Source: CAVXEH01 sp963805645 | GTDB lineage: Bacteria > Chloroflexota > Limnocylindria > QHBO01 | NCBI GenBank assembly: GCA_963805645.1 | Contig: CAWDVA010000004.1 | Span: 62,001-126,000, forward strand | Reading direction: 5' to 3' | DNA: 64,000 nt | Shown here: positions 52,983 to 61,661 of the stretch, piece by piece | How positions within the stretch are numbered: position 1 is the stretch's first letter | How the letters are laid out: each line of letters starts with the position of its first letter | Program-made: the position numbers and the translations under genes | The notes under the pieces: generated by a model | Told to the model about the DNA's origin: nothing | What the model saw: the letters and a program-made list of their open reading frames with translations, nothing else | The model's database searches: none

Positions 52983-55070
52983 TTGAGCGAAGAGACGAAC
53001 CAGCCCGCGCCGAAGGACCCCGAGGCGGAGACGGCCGCGCCGCAGGACGTGGCTGAGGCAGCCGCACCGGAGACGCCGGCCGAAGAGCCGGCGGCGGTCG
53101 CGTCCGGCGACGAGACTGCGGCTGAGCCGGCGGCGGTCGATACGGCGGAGGCATCTGCCGCAGACGACGCAGGGGAGGACTCCACTCCCTCGGAACCCGC
53201 CCCGGCGGCCACCGAGGCCGAGGCGGAGGCGGAGCCGCCTGCCGCCACCCAGGAGCCTTCTCCCGGCGGCGACGCCGAGGGTACGGCTGCCGCGGCCCCC
53301 GCGGCAGATGCTCCAGCGGCGGAGGAGGCGGCCCCGGCGGCCGTCGCCGTGGATGCCCCGGAGGCTCCGGCATATGAGCCGACCACCATGGCGGAGCTGC
53401 TCGACATGCCCGACGTGGAGGTCAAGAGCCTCAAGCACGGGGACGTCGTCGAGGGCACTGTCGTGCGGATCGACCCGGATGAGATCCTGGTCGACTTCGG
53501 CGGCAAGAGCGAGGGTGTCGTCTCGAACCGTGAGCTGATCAGCCGGCGTGGTCGCGACAGCGATGAATCCCGGCCGGAGATCAAGATCGGCGACGAGGTC
53601 CTCGTCTACGTCCTCCAGCCGGAGTCTCCCGAGGGACATGCCGTCCTCTCGCTGCGTCGCGCGGGCCTCGAGCGCAAGTGGCGTGTCATGCAGGAGCGCT
53701 TCGACGCGGGCGAGATCGTGGAGGCCCGGGTCATCGACCACAACAAGGGCGGCCTGATCGTCGACCTCGGCGTGCGCGGCTTCGTGCCGATCAGCCAGAT
53801 CGTCGACTTCCCGCGCCGACCGCGCGACGAGCAGCCGCGTGACGCCGCGCAGGAGATTGCCGAGAAGCTGCAGCCGTTCGTCGGTCGGACCCTGCGCCTC
53901 AAGATCCTCGAGGTCAACCGCAAGGCGAACCGTCTCATCCTGTCCGAGAAGGTCGCTCTCTACGAGGAGCGCCGCGAGAAGCGCGACGAGCTGTTCAGCA
54001 GCCTCCAGGTTGGCCAGCGGGTCAAGGGAACCGTGCGGAGCATCGCGCCGTTCGGCGTCTTCGTCGACCTCGGCGGGATCGACGGCCTGGTCCACAAGTC
54101 CGAGCTGTCGTGGAACAAGGTCAACAATCCGGAGACGGCCCACTCCATCGGTGACGAGGTCGAGGCCGAGGTCATCGACATCAACCACGAGCGTGGCCGG
54201 ATCAGCCTCTCCATCCGCAGGCTCATGCCCGATCCGTGGCAGGAGTCGGTGGCCAAGTACGCCATCAGCGATGTCATCGAGGGTGTCGTCACCAAGCTCG
54301 TGAACTTCGGCGCCTTCGTGCGCGTCGAGGAGGGCCTCGAGGGCCTGATCCACATCAGCGAGCTCTCCAACCAGCGCGTCGCCCACCCCGGTGACGTGGT
54401 GAAGGAGGGCGAGACGCTGCGCCTCAAGATCATCAGCCTGGACTCTGAGCGCCATCGGCTTGGCCTCAGCCTCAAGCAGGCGGACGATCGCGCTCCGGCG
54501 CAGACGAGCGCCCCGGCGCGCCGCGAGGATCGGCCCCCGCGCCGCGACCGCCGCGACCGCCGCGATCGCGACTTCCGACCGGAGGACGCGATCCGCGAGC
54601 CCGACGAGGGGATCGACAACACGATGGCGGCAGCCTTCGCGGAGTCTGGTCTCCTCGCGCAGTTCCGCGCCAGCCAGGCCGAGGAGACCAAGGCCGAGGA
54701 GACCAAGGCCGAGGAGACCCAGCCGAGGAGACCAAGGCCGAGGAGACCAAGGCCGAGGAGACCAAGGCCGAGGAGACCAAGGCCGAGGAGACCAAGGCCG
54801 AGGAGACCAAGGCCGAGGAGACCAAGGCCGAGGAGACCAAGGCCGAGGAGACCAAGGCCGAGGAGACCAAGGCCGAGGAGACCAAGGCCGAGGAGACCAA
54901 GGCCGAGGAACCAAGGCCGAGGAGACCAAGGCCGAGGAGACCCGCCGAGGAGACCAAGGCCTAGCGACCATTGGCGTCCGGCCGGGCCGGCGTACCGACA
55001 GCGGCAGAGGCGGGCCCGCTCGACGGGACCGCCTCTCGCCATTCTCGAGGAAGATCCCGGCGCGGTGTGA
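52983..55070 (+). CDS. rpsA: 30S ribosomal protein S1, 3' end frameshifted in repeats
   Basis: Four S1 RNA-binding domains follow an acidic Ala/Glu/Pro-rich N-terminus of about 125 residues. Domain starts are near G-D-V-V-E-G-T-V-V-R-I, G-E-I-V-E-A-R-V-I-D, G-Q-R-V-K-G-T-V-R-S-I and S-D-V-I-E-G-V-V-T-K-L. After an Arg/Asp-rich stretch come 19 copies of a 15-bp unit encoding A-E-E-T-K. Three copies are short by 1, 1 and 2 nt, so the actual frame leaves A-E-E-T-K after three copies, reads P-R-R-P-R repeats and runs to 55070. If all copies were 15 bp, the protein would end in A-E-E-T-K-A with a TAG at 54962-54964. TTG 52983 is chosen for its GGACAGGAG site; GTG 52926 lies in the leader hairpin. 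Confidence 0.88.
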   Translation: MSEETNQPAPKDPEAETAAPQDVAEAAAPETPAEEPAAVASGDETAAEPAAVDTAEASAADDAGEDSTPSEPAPAATEAEAEAEPPAATQEPSPGGDAEGTAAAAPAADAPAAEEAAPAAVAVDAPEAPAYEPTTMAELLDMPDVEVKSLKHGDVVEGTVVRIDPDEILVDFGGKSEGVVSNRELISRRGRDSDESRPEIKIGDEVLVYVLQPESPEGHAVLSLRRAGLERKWRVMQERFDAGEIVEARVIDHNKGGLIVDLGVRGFVPISQIVDFPRRPRDEQPRDAAQEIAEKLQPFVGRTLRLKILEVNRKANRLILSEKVALYEERREKRDELFSSLQVGQRVKGTVRSIAPFGVFVDLGGIDGLVHKSELSWNKVNNPETAHSIGDEVEAEVIDINHERGRISLSIRRLMPDPWQESVAKYAISDVIEGVVTKLVNFGAFVRVEEGLEGLIHISELSNQRVAHPGDVVKEGETLRLKIISLDSERHRLGLSLKQADDRAPAQTSAPARREDRPPRRDRRDRRDRDFRPEDAIREPDEGIDNTMAAAFAESGLLAQFRASQAEETKAEETKAEETQPRRPRPRRPRPRRPRPRRPRPRRPRPRRPRPRRPRPRRPRPRRPRPRRPRPRRPRPRRPRPRNQGRGDQGRGDPPRRPRPSDHWRPAGPAYRQRQRRARSTGPPLAILEEDPGAV
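54678..54958 (+). repeat. 15-bp tandem repeat array (19 copies)
   Basis: Unit GCCGAGGAGACCAAG. Copies 1-2, 4-15, 17 and 19 are perfect; copies 3 (54708-54721), 16 (54902-54915) and 18 (54931-54943) are 14, 14 and 13 nt. Encodes the C-terminus of S1. Confidence 0.95.
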
Positions 55071-55185
55071 ACCTCACACTGTGACCGAAGTACCTATTGA
55101 AGGCAGCACTCGCAGGTGGTGCCGTACACTGGAACTGGCGTATCGGCGAGTTCTTACCCGTCGAAGCCCCACCAAGGACGCGACC

Positions 55186-57678
55186 ATGGACCGATTCGAC
55201 AAATTCACAGATCGAGCGCGGAAGGTGCTGACCCTCGCCCAGGACGAGGCGCAGCGCTTCAACCACAACTACATCGGTACGGAGCACCTCCTTCTCGGGC
55301 TCGTGCGCGAGGGGGAGGGCGTCGCCGCGCGCGTCCTCGAGAACATGAACGTCGAGCTGTCCAAGGTCCGGACCGCCGTCGAGTTCATCATCGGTCGGGG
55401 CGACCGTCCGGTGGTCGGCGAGGTGGGCCTGACGCCGCGCGCCAAGCGCGTGATCGAACTGGCCATCGACGAGGCGCGCCGGCTCGGCCACAACTACATC
55501 GGCACCGAGCACCTCCTGCTGGGCCTGGTCCGCGAGGGCGAGGGTATCGCCGCGGGCGTGCTGGAGTCCCTGGGCGTCAACCTCGACAAGGTGCGCCACC
55601 AGGTCATCCACGTCCTGTCGCAGAGCAGCAGCGTGGCGCCAACCCAGGAGACCAAGCGGCCCTCGAAGACGCCCACGCTCGACCAGCTGGGAATCAACCT
55701 CACCGACGCGGCTCGTGCCGGCAAGCTCGACCCGGTCATCGGCCGGGAGAAGGAGATCGAGCGGGTCATCCAGATCCTGAGCCGGCGAACGAAGAACAAT
55801 CCGGCCCTCATTGGTGAGCCGGGCGTCGGCAAGACCGCCATCGCGGAGGGCCTCGCGCACCGGATCGTCAACGGCGACGTCCCGGAGACGCTGTCCGAGA
55901 AGCGCGTCCTGACCCTCGACATCGGCTCACTGGTGGCCGGCACCAAGTACCGCGGCGAGTTCGAGGAGCGGCTCAAGAAGATCATCGAGGAGCTGCGAAG
56001 CAGCACCGATAACGTGCTGTTCATCGACGAGCTGCACACCCTGGTGGGCGCCGGCGCCGCCGAGGGCGCGATCGACGCGGCGAACATCCTCAAGCCGCCG
56101 CTGTCACGCGGCGAGCTGCAGTGCATCGGTGCCACCACCCTCGACGAGTACCGGAAGTACATCGAGAAGGACGCGGCCCTGGAGCGGCGCTTCCAGCCGG
56201 TGATGGTCGAGGAGCCGACCGTCGACGAGGCGATCGACATCCTGTTCGGCATCCGCTCCCGTTACGAGGAGCACCACCGGGTCAAGATGAGCGACGAGGC
56301 CATCCGAGCCGCCGTCGACCTCTCCGTGCGCTACGTCGCCGACCGGGCGCTGCCGGACAAGGCGATCGACCTCATCGACGAGGCCGGGTCGCGGGTGCGC
56401 CTGCGCAGCTCGTCGGCCCCGCCGAACATCAAGGAGGCGCAGCGCGAGCTGGAGGAGGTCACCCGCCAGAAGGACGAGGCGATCGCCAACCAGGACTACG
56501 AGGGTGCGGCGAGCCTGCGTGACGGCGAGGCCAAGGCCAAGGAGCACGTGGAGGCCCTCCGCGCCGAGTGGCACGAGGAGGTCGCCAAGGAGACGCCCGT
56601 CGTCACCGAGGAGGACATTGCCCAGGTCGTCAGCATGTGGACCGGCATCCCGGTGGTGCGCATCTCCCAGGAGGAGAAGGAGCGGCTGCTCCACATGGAG
56701 GATGCACTGCACAAGCGCGTCATCGGCCAGCAGGAAGCGATCGAGACGGTCTCCAAGGCCGTGCGCCGCGCCCGTGCCGGGCTCAAGGATCCCAAGCGGC
56801 CCATCGGCTCGTTCATCTTCATGGGCCCCACCGGGGTCGGGAAGACGGAGCTGGCCCGGGCGCTCGCCGAGTTCATGTTCGGCAGCGAGGACGCGCTCAT
56901 CAAGATCGACATGAGCGAGTTCATGGAGCGCCACAACGTCTCGCGGCTGGTCGGCGCCCCGCCCGGCTACGTGGGATTCGACGAGGGCGGGCAGCTGACC
57001 GAGGCGGTTCGCCGCAAGAGCTACAGCGTGGTGCTCCTCGACGAAATCGAGAAGGCGCACCCGGAGGTCTTCAACATCCTCCTCCAGATCCTGGAGGACG
57101 GCCACCTGACCGATGCCAAGGGCCGCCGGGTCGACTTCCGCAACACGATCATCATCATGACCAGCAACGTGGGTGCGCCCCAGCTGCAGCACGACAAGTC
57201 GATGGGCTTCCGTGGCACGGGCGCGACCGTCGAGGCAGAGGCAACCGCCGAATACGAGCGTATGAAGGAGAAGGTGCTCGGTGAGCTGAAGAACGTCTTC
57301 CGGCCCGAGTTCCTCAACCGGATCGACGCCACGGTCGTCTTCCGCCAGCTGACCCGCGAGGAGATCCGCGAGATCGTGGACCTGCTGCTGGAGCGGGTGA
57401 AGGCCCAGATCACCGGCCAGCAGATGGACCTGGTGGTGAGCGATGCCGCCAAGGACGCGATCATCGCCAAGGGGTACGACCAGGCCTTCGGCGCGCGGCC
57501 GCTGCGGCGCGAGATCCAGAACCAGGTCGAGGATCCGCTCGCCGAACGAATGCTGATGGCGAGCTTCGAGGCGGGCGACACGATCAAGATCGACGTCGCG
57601 GAGGACGGCACCATCTCGATCGAGAAGGTCGCGCCTCCCAGCTCGGGCCGCAAGAAGCAGGCCGTCACCGCCGGGTAA
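55186..57678 (+). CDS. clpC: ATP-dependent Clp protease ATPase ClpC
   Basis: 830-residue Hsp100 unfoldase. The duplicated N-domain shows two copies of H-N-Y-I-G-T-E-H-L-L-L-G-L-V-R-E. AAA-1 has Walker A G-E-P-G-V-G-K-T and L-F-I-D-E-L-H. The UVR-containing middle region follows (K-D-E-A-I-A-N-Q-D-Y-E-G-A-A). AAA-2 has G-P-T-G-V-G-K-T and V-L-L-D-E-I-E-K-A-H. A late G-F-R-G loop could be the ClpP-contact region. It feeds substrates to ClpP. The ATG at 55186 matches the family N-terminus. A TACACT box lies at 55125-55130; no CIRCE or CtsR site was seen. Confidence 0.96.
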   Translation: MDRFDKFTDRARKVLTLAQDEAQRFNHNYIGTEHLLLGLVREGEGVAARVLENMNVELSKVRTAVEFIIGRGDRPVVGEVGLTPRAKRVIELAIDEARRLGHNYIGTEHLLLGLVREGEGIAAGVLESLGVNLDKVRHQVIHVLSQSSSVAPTQETKRPSKTPTLDQLGINLTDAARAGKLDPVIGREKEIERVIQILSRRTKNNPALIGEPGVGKTAIAEGLAHRIVNGDVPETLSEKRVLTLDIGSLVAGTKYRGEFEERLKKIIEELRSSTDNVLFIDELHTLVGAGAAEGAIDAANILKPPLSRGELQCIGATTLDEYRKYIEKDAALERRFQPVMVEEPTVDEAIDILFGIRSRYEEHHRVKMSDEAIRAAVDLSVRYVADRALPDKAIDLIDEAGSRVRLRSSSAPPNIKEAQRELEEVTRQKDEAIANQDYEGAASLRDGEAKAKEHVEALRAEWHEEVAKETPVVTEEDIAQVVSMWTGIPVVRISQEEKERLLHMEDALHKRVIGQQEAIETVSKAVRRARAGLKDPKRPIGSFIFMGPTGVGKTELARALAEFMFGSEDALIKIDMSEFMERHNVSRLVGAPPGYVGFDEGGQLTEAVRRKSYSVVLLDEIEKAHPEVFNILLQILEDGHLTDAKGRRVDFRNTIIIMTSNVGAPQLQHDKSMGFRGTGATVEAEATAEYERMKEKVLGELKNVFRPEFLNRIDATVVFRQLTREEIREIVDLLLERVKAQITGQQMDLVVSDAAKDAIIAKGYDQAFGARPLRREIQNQVEDPLAERMLMASFEAGDTIKIDVAEDGTISIEKVAPPSSGRKKQAVTAG

Positions 57679-57750
57679 CACCGCCCCGCGAACGGCGCAG
57701 ATTCCGCGCTGGTAATCCGCCGGCAACCCGTGGCGTGCCAAGATGACGTG

Positions 57751-59127
57751 ATGCCTGCCACCCGTTCGGTCTACGTCTGCCAGCAGTGCGGCTCGACCTC
57801 GCCCAAGTGGGCGGGCCAGTGCCCGAGCTGCGAGGCGTGGAACACCCTCGTCGAGACGGTGATGCCGTCCGGTCCGTCCCGTCGCCGCGAACGACCGGCA
57901 CCCGGGCCTGGCGCGGCAGCCGTCGAGCCCATTGGTGCTGTGTCCAGCGCCGAGGCGGAGCGCCTCGCAAGCGGCATCGGCGAGGTGGACCGCGTGCTCG
58001 GCGGCGGGCTCGTGCCGGGTTCCATCGTGCTGTTCGGGGGCGACCCCGGCATCGGCAAGTCCACGCTCCTGCTCCAGCTTGCGGCGCGCCTGGCGGCGGC
58101 CGGATCGAGCGCCCTGTACGTGACCGGCGAGGAATCGTCCCGGCAGGTTCGGGGCCGCGCGGAGCGGGTGGGCGCCGTGGTGGAGGGCATCTCGCTCCTG
58201 GCCACCACGGAGCTCGAGACCGCCGTCGAGGCGATCACCGGGACGAGTCCGGCCTTCGCCGTGGTCGACAGCGTGCAGACCCTCGCCAGCAGCGAGCTCG
58301 GCGGTCCCGCCGGCAGCGTGGGCCAGGTTCGCGAGGTCGCCATGCGGCTGGCGGAGGTCGCGAAGCGGAGCGCGACCTGCGTGGCGCTGGTGGGCCATGT
58401 CACCAAGGAGGGGACGGTCGCCGGTCCCCGGACCCTGGAGCACCTCGTGGACGCGGTCGTCTACCTGGAGGGCGAGCGGCTGGGCACGACCCGTCTGATC
58501 CGGGCGGCGAAGAACCGGTTCGGCTCCACCGACGAGGTCGGGGTCCTCGAGATGCGTGGCGACGGCCTGGTGGAGGTGCCCGATGCCTCCCGCTTCTTCC
58601 TGGAGTCCGAGCAGCCCCCGGTGGCCGGCAGCGCGGTGACGATCGCGCTCGAGGGAACGCGCCCCCTGGCCGTGGAGATCCAGGCCCTGGTGGCGCCGGC
58701 GGGCTACGGCTCACCGAGACGGGCCACCACCGGCATCGACACCAACCGGGTCCTGATGCTGATCGCCGTGCTCGCCCGCCACGCCGGTCTGAACCTCACC
58801 GGCCACGACGTGTACGTCAACGTGGCCGGTGGCCTGCGTATCGAGGAGCCCGCGGCGGACCTCGCCGTTGCGGCCGCGCTGGCCTCGTCGCTGCGGGAGC
58901 GCGCGGTGCGCTCGGGTACGGTTCTCGCTGGCGAACTGGCCCTGTCCGGCAGGCTGCGTCCCGTTTCGCGCCCCGAGCGTCGCCTGGCCGAGGCGCGCCG
59001 GCTGGGCTTCGACCGTCTGATCACCGGTCCGGCGCGAGGCGACCTCCCTACCGCAGGTCCCGCAGCAGATGGGATCGAGCAGGCCACCGACCTGCGCGAC
59101 GCGCTGCGGAGGGCGCTCGAGGCCTGA
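57751..59127 (+). CDS. radA: DNA repair protein RadA (Sms)
   Basis: 458 residues. N-terminal zinc finger C-Q-Q-C-G ... C-P-S-C, RecA-like core with Walker A G-D-P-G-I-G-K-S-T, the RadA-specific K-N-R-F-G-S motif, and a Lon-protease-like C-terminal domain (G-L-R-I-E-E-P-A-A-D-L-A). It promotes branch migration in recombination. ATG 57751 chosen; GTG 57748 is adjacent. clpC-radA order also occurs in Bacillus. Confidence 0.96.
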   Translation: MPATRSVYVCQQCGSTSPKWAGQCPSCEAWNTLVETVMPSGPSRRRERPAPGPGAAAVEPIGAVSSAEAERLASGIGEVDRVLGGGLVPGSIVLFGGDPGIGKSTLLLQLAARLAAAGSSALYVTGEESSRQVRGRAERVGAVVEGISLLATTELETAVEAITGTSPAFAVVDSVQTLASSELGGPAGSVGQVREVAMRLAEVAKRSATCVALVGHVTKEGTVAGPRTLEHLVDAVVYLEGERLGTTRLIRAAKNRFGSTDEVGVLEMRGDGLVEVPDASRFFLESEQPPVAGSAVTIALEGTRPLAVEIQALVAPAGYGSPRRATTGIDTNRVLMLIAVLARHAGLNLTGHDVYVNVAGGLRIEEPAADLAVAAALASSLRERAVRSGTVLAGELALSGRLRPVSRPERRLAEARRLGFDRLITGPARGDLPTAGPAADGIEQATDLRDALRRALEA

Positions 59128-59284
59128 GCGCCACCGCCGTCGAACAGGTTGCCCCCGCACATCGCGAGTGCTACGGTTGCCGCCCGCTGCGGCGGGATGA
59201 CCGTCGAGGTCGCGCGTTCATCGGTTCATCTGGATTCATCTGCGACCGGCGGTCGAGCATATCAATCCCGCACTCATCAATCGA

Positions 59285-60475
59285 ATGACCCGTCTCATCC
59301 AGCTCCTCGGCGCCCTGCTCGGGACGATCGGTGGGCTCGCGCTCGGTGTGGTGCTGCTCAACCAGGCGCAGGGCCTGCTCGACCCCGGGAATCGCGGTGC
59401 CTTCCTCACCGCGTTCGTGGTGGCGAGCCTGCTCTTCGGATATCTCGCGATTCCCTACGTCACCGTGTACCCCACGCGCTGGGCCGTCGCCCAGCTCGCC
59501 GAGGCCGGTGCGGGCGAGTACGCCCTGGGCGTCATCGCCATCGTGGTCGGCCTGGTGATGGGCCTCCTGCTCGGGGTGCCGCTCTCGGAGCTTGGCGGCG
59601 CGGCCGGCGCGATCCTCCCGCCGCTCGTCTCCGTCCTGCTCGCGGCGCTCATGCTGGCGGCCACGCTGTTCAAGCGGGAAGTGCTCCTGCCCGCCGCGGC
59701 CGGCCTGCTGCCCGGGCATCGGCGCCGCGGGGACATCCAGACCGTGGTCGTGGACACCAGCGTGGTGATCGACGGGCGGATCGTCGACATTGGCCGCACG
59801 GGCTTCATCCTGGGCAGCCTTGTCGTCCCGCGCTTCGTCCTCGACGAGCTGCAGGGCATCGCGGACTCGCCCGACGCCATGCGCCGCAACCGCGGCCGCC
59901 GGGGGCTCGAGATGCTCACCGCCCTGCAGAAGGACTCCGTGACTCCCATCGAGGTCAGCGAGGCGACCTACCCGGAGATCGACGAGGTGGACGCCAAGCT
60001 CATCGCCTTCGCGCGCGACAACGCGGCGGCGATCCTCACCAACGACTTCAACCTGAACCGCGTGGCCGAGCTGCAGGGGATCCGGGTCCTCAACATCAAC
60101 GAGCTCGCCAACGCGGTGAAGGCCGTGCTGCACCCCGGCGAGGAGCTCACGGTGCGGATCATCCAGGAGGGCAAGGAGCCCGGGCAGGGCGTGGGCTACC
60201 TCGAGGATGGAACCATGATCGTGGTCGAGGACGGGAGCCGCCTGATGGACACCGATGTCCCCATCTCCGTGACCCGGGTGCTGCAGACCGTCGCGGGCCG
60301 GATGATCTTCGCCCAGCCGCGCGACGGGCAGAGCCGCGAGAGTGCCGCCTCGTCACCATCGTCGACCGCCGTTCGCCGCGGGCGCGACGGTGGATCCACG
60401 CGTACGGCACGCGCCGGGAGCGGGCGAGCCTCCACGCCGCCGCCTGGCGACTCCGGCGAGCACGAGCCGGCCTGA
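59285..60475 (+). CDS. PIN/TRAM domain membrane protein (YacL-like)
   Basis: 396 residues. Four N-terminal membrane segments (about 5-130), then a PIN domain (V-V-V-D-T-S-V-V-I-D-G-R-I, D-A-K-L-I-A-F-A-R-D, I-L-T-N-D-F-N-L-N) with the acidic residues for metal binding, and a TRAM RNA-binding domain (I-I-Q-E-G-K-E-P-G-Q-G-V-G-Y-L-E-D-G-T-M-I-V in the sequence). Likely a membrane-associated ribonuclease. The last 45 residues are Ser/Arg/Gly-rich and disordered. Position between radA and ispF mirrors Bacillus yacL. Confidence 0.9.
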   Translation: MTRLIQLLGALLGTIGGLALGVVLLNQAQGLLDPGNRGAFLTAFVVASLLFGYLAIPYVTVYPTRWAVAQLAEAGAGEYALGVIAIVVGLVMGLLLGVPLSELGGAAGAILPPLVSVLLAALMLAATLFKREVLLPAAAGLLPGHRRRGDIQTVVVDTSVVIDGRIVDIGRTGFILGSLVVPRFVLDELQGIADSPDAMRRNRGRRGLEMLTALQKDSVTPIEVSEATYPEIDEVDAKLIAFARDNAAAILTNDFNLNRVAELQGIRVLNINELANAVKAVLHPGEELTVRIIQEGKEPGQGVGYLEDGTMIVVEDGSRLMDTDVPISVTRVLQTVAGRMIFAQPRDGQSRESAASSPSSTAVRRGRDGGSTRTARAGSGRASTPPPGDSGEHEPA

Positions 60476-60479
60476 GCCG

Positions 60480-61001
60480 ATGCCGGACCGGGTCGGCTTG
60501 GTGCCGCCGCCCGTCGAGCCGGGGGATCGCGCCGGCATCGGCTTCGACGCGCATCGGCTCGAGGCTGGCCGCCCGCTGCGGCTGGGTGGCCTGGCGTTTC
60601 CGAACGAGCCACGCGGCCTGGCCGGCCACTCGGACGGAGACGCGGTTCTCCACGCCCTCATCGACGCCATGCTGGGGGCGGCACACCTGGGCGACATCGG
60701 CACGCTGTATCCACCCGACGACGCGCGCTGGGCGGGAATCGACTCGGGCGAGCTCGTGCGCGACACCATGGGCCGCCTGGATGATGTCGGGCTCCAGCTC
60801 GAGCGCGCCGATCTCACCGTCGTCGCGGCCCGACCGGCGATCGCCCCGCTCCGCGGCGCCATGGAGGCCCGGATCGGCGCGCTGACCGGCGTGGCGCCTG
60901 ACCGGATCAGCGTCAAGGGCACGACAAGCGACGGGCTGGGCTTCACGGGCGAGGACGGCATCGCGGCGTATGCCATTGCAGTCCTCCGGCCGGTGGGCTG
61001 A
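60480..61001 (+). CDS. ispF: 2-C-methyl-D-erythritol 2,4-cyclodiphosphate synthase
   Basis: 173 residues. Metal-site motif G-F-D-A-H-R-L (DxH), G-H-S-D-G-D-A-V-L-H-A-L-I-D-A-M, G-D-I-G, and the C-terminal V-K-G-T-T-S-D-G-L-G-F-T-G-E-D-G match IspF. It acts in the non-mevalonate isoprenoid pathway. ATG 60480 lies 4 bp after the preceding stop. The usual partner ispD is not next to it. Confidence 0.95.
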   Translation: MPDRVGLVPPPVEPGDRAGIGFDAHRLEAGRPLRLGGLAFPNEPRGLAGHSDGDAVLHALIDAMLGAAHLGDIGTLYPPDDARWAGIDSGELVRDTMGRLDDVGLQLERADLTVVAARPAIAPLRGAMEARIGALTGVAPDRISVKGTTSDGLGFTGEDGIAAYAIAVLRPVG

Positions 61002-61058
61002 GGTGTCGACGCCGAACTGCGATCACCGCTGGTGGACGAGGGATATCCTCGTCAAGTA

Positions 61059-61088
61059 TTGACATCGGGGTGGCCGACGTCCCATACT
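61059..61088 (+). promoter_or_regulatory. Promoter of the PTS operon
   Basis: TTGACA (61059-61064), 18-bp spacer, CATACT (61083-61088). Predicted start about 61095, directly before the palindrome. Confidence 0.7.
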
Positions 61089-61109
61089 CTCCGACCATTC
61101 GGCACCAAC

Positions 61110-61143
61110 GGCACAATCAGTCACAAATGTGACAAGAAGTGCC
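61110..61143 (+). promoter_or_regulatory. Nested palindromic operator of the PTS operon
   Basis: GGCAC, 5 nt, GTCACA, AA, TGTGAC, 5 nt, GTGCC: two perfectly symmetric half-site pairs in 34 bp. It lies just after the predicted transcription start and 34 bp before gutM, a repressor-type position. Confidence 0.6.
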
Positions 61144-61176
61144 AATGGATCGGAGGCGCGTCCGACGTGACTGCCT

Positions 61177-61599
61177 GTGCCTGAGCTGTGGCTCCTGGGT
61201 GGCTTGATCATCGTTGCCTGGATCGTCCAGCTCGTCCTCTCCTACCGGCAGGCGATCGAGTTCTCTCACCGTATCGCCGATATGCGCCGGAATGGCACGG
61301 TTGCCGTCGGACTGGGCCGGGGTCGTCTGCGGAGCAGGGTGTTTGCCATCATCTCCGTCGGTCGGGACGATCGAGTGGTCGCCGCGGAATCGCTTCGCGG
61401 CCTGACCAGTCTCTCGGCGTCCAAGCCACTCCCCGGGCTGCCCGGGCTCCCGTACGAGCGCCTTTGCGAGACTCCGGCGGTTGCCGACTTCGACAGGCCC
61501 CTGCGCGACGCACTGTGCCAGGCCGTGGCCACGATCAGAGAGGATCGGGCGTCGCGCCGTACGGGGGAGGGAGGTGCGCCGATCGCTCAGCAGGCTTGA
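61177..61599 (+). CDS. gutM: GutM-type glucitol operon activator
   Basis: 140 residues. N-terminal membrane segment (L-W-L-L-G-G-L-I-I-V-A-W-I-V-Q-L-V-L-S), then the GutM-like Y-R-Q-A-I-E-F-S-H-R-I-A-D-M-R-R-N-G-T-V-A-V-G-L-G-R-G-R region in sequence. GutM proteins sit at the head of glucitol PTS operons and are described as accessory activators. The GTG start fits the family N-terminus. First gene downstream of the operator, with SrlA after 62 bp. Confidence 0.8.
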   Translation: MPELWLLGGLIIVAWIVQLVLSYRQAIEFSHRIADMRRNGTVAVGLGRGRLRSRVFAIISVGRDDRVVAAESLRGLTSLSASKPLPGLPGLPYERLCETPAVADFDRPLRDALCQAVATIREDRASRRTGEGGAPIAQQA

Positions 61600-61661
61600 G
61601 ATCACCCGTCTGACCGGTTCATTCCGAACGGCTTCCGAACGGCCGAAACCGGAGGGAAAGA

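Noticed and set aside
52896..54971. 691-residue open frame antisense to rpsA, plus long readings in the other frames of the 15-bp repeat
   Set aside because: A product of the repeat and GC-rich codon bias; rpsA on the plus strand has clear S1 domains.
54460..55185. Extended 242-residue N-terminus for ClpC
   Set aside because: It would read out of frame through the rpsA repeat; the family N-terminus begins at 55186.
55081..55185. CIRCE or CtsR operator upstream of clpC
   Set aside because: AGCACTC is present at 55106, but no GAGTGCT partner and no CtsR heptamer repeat was found.
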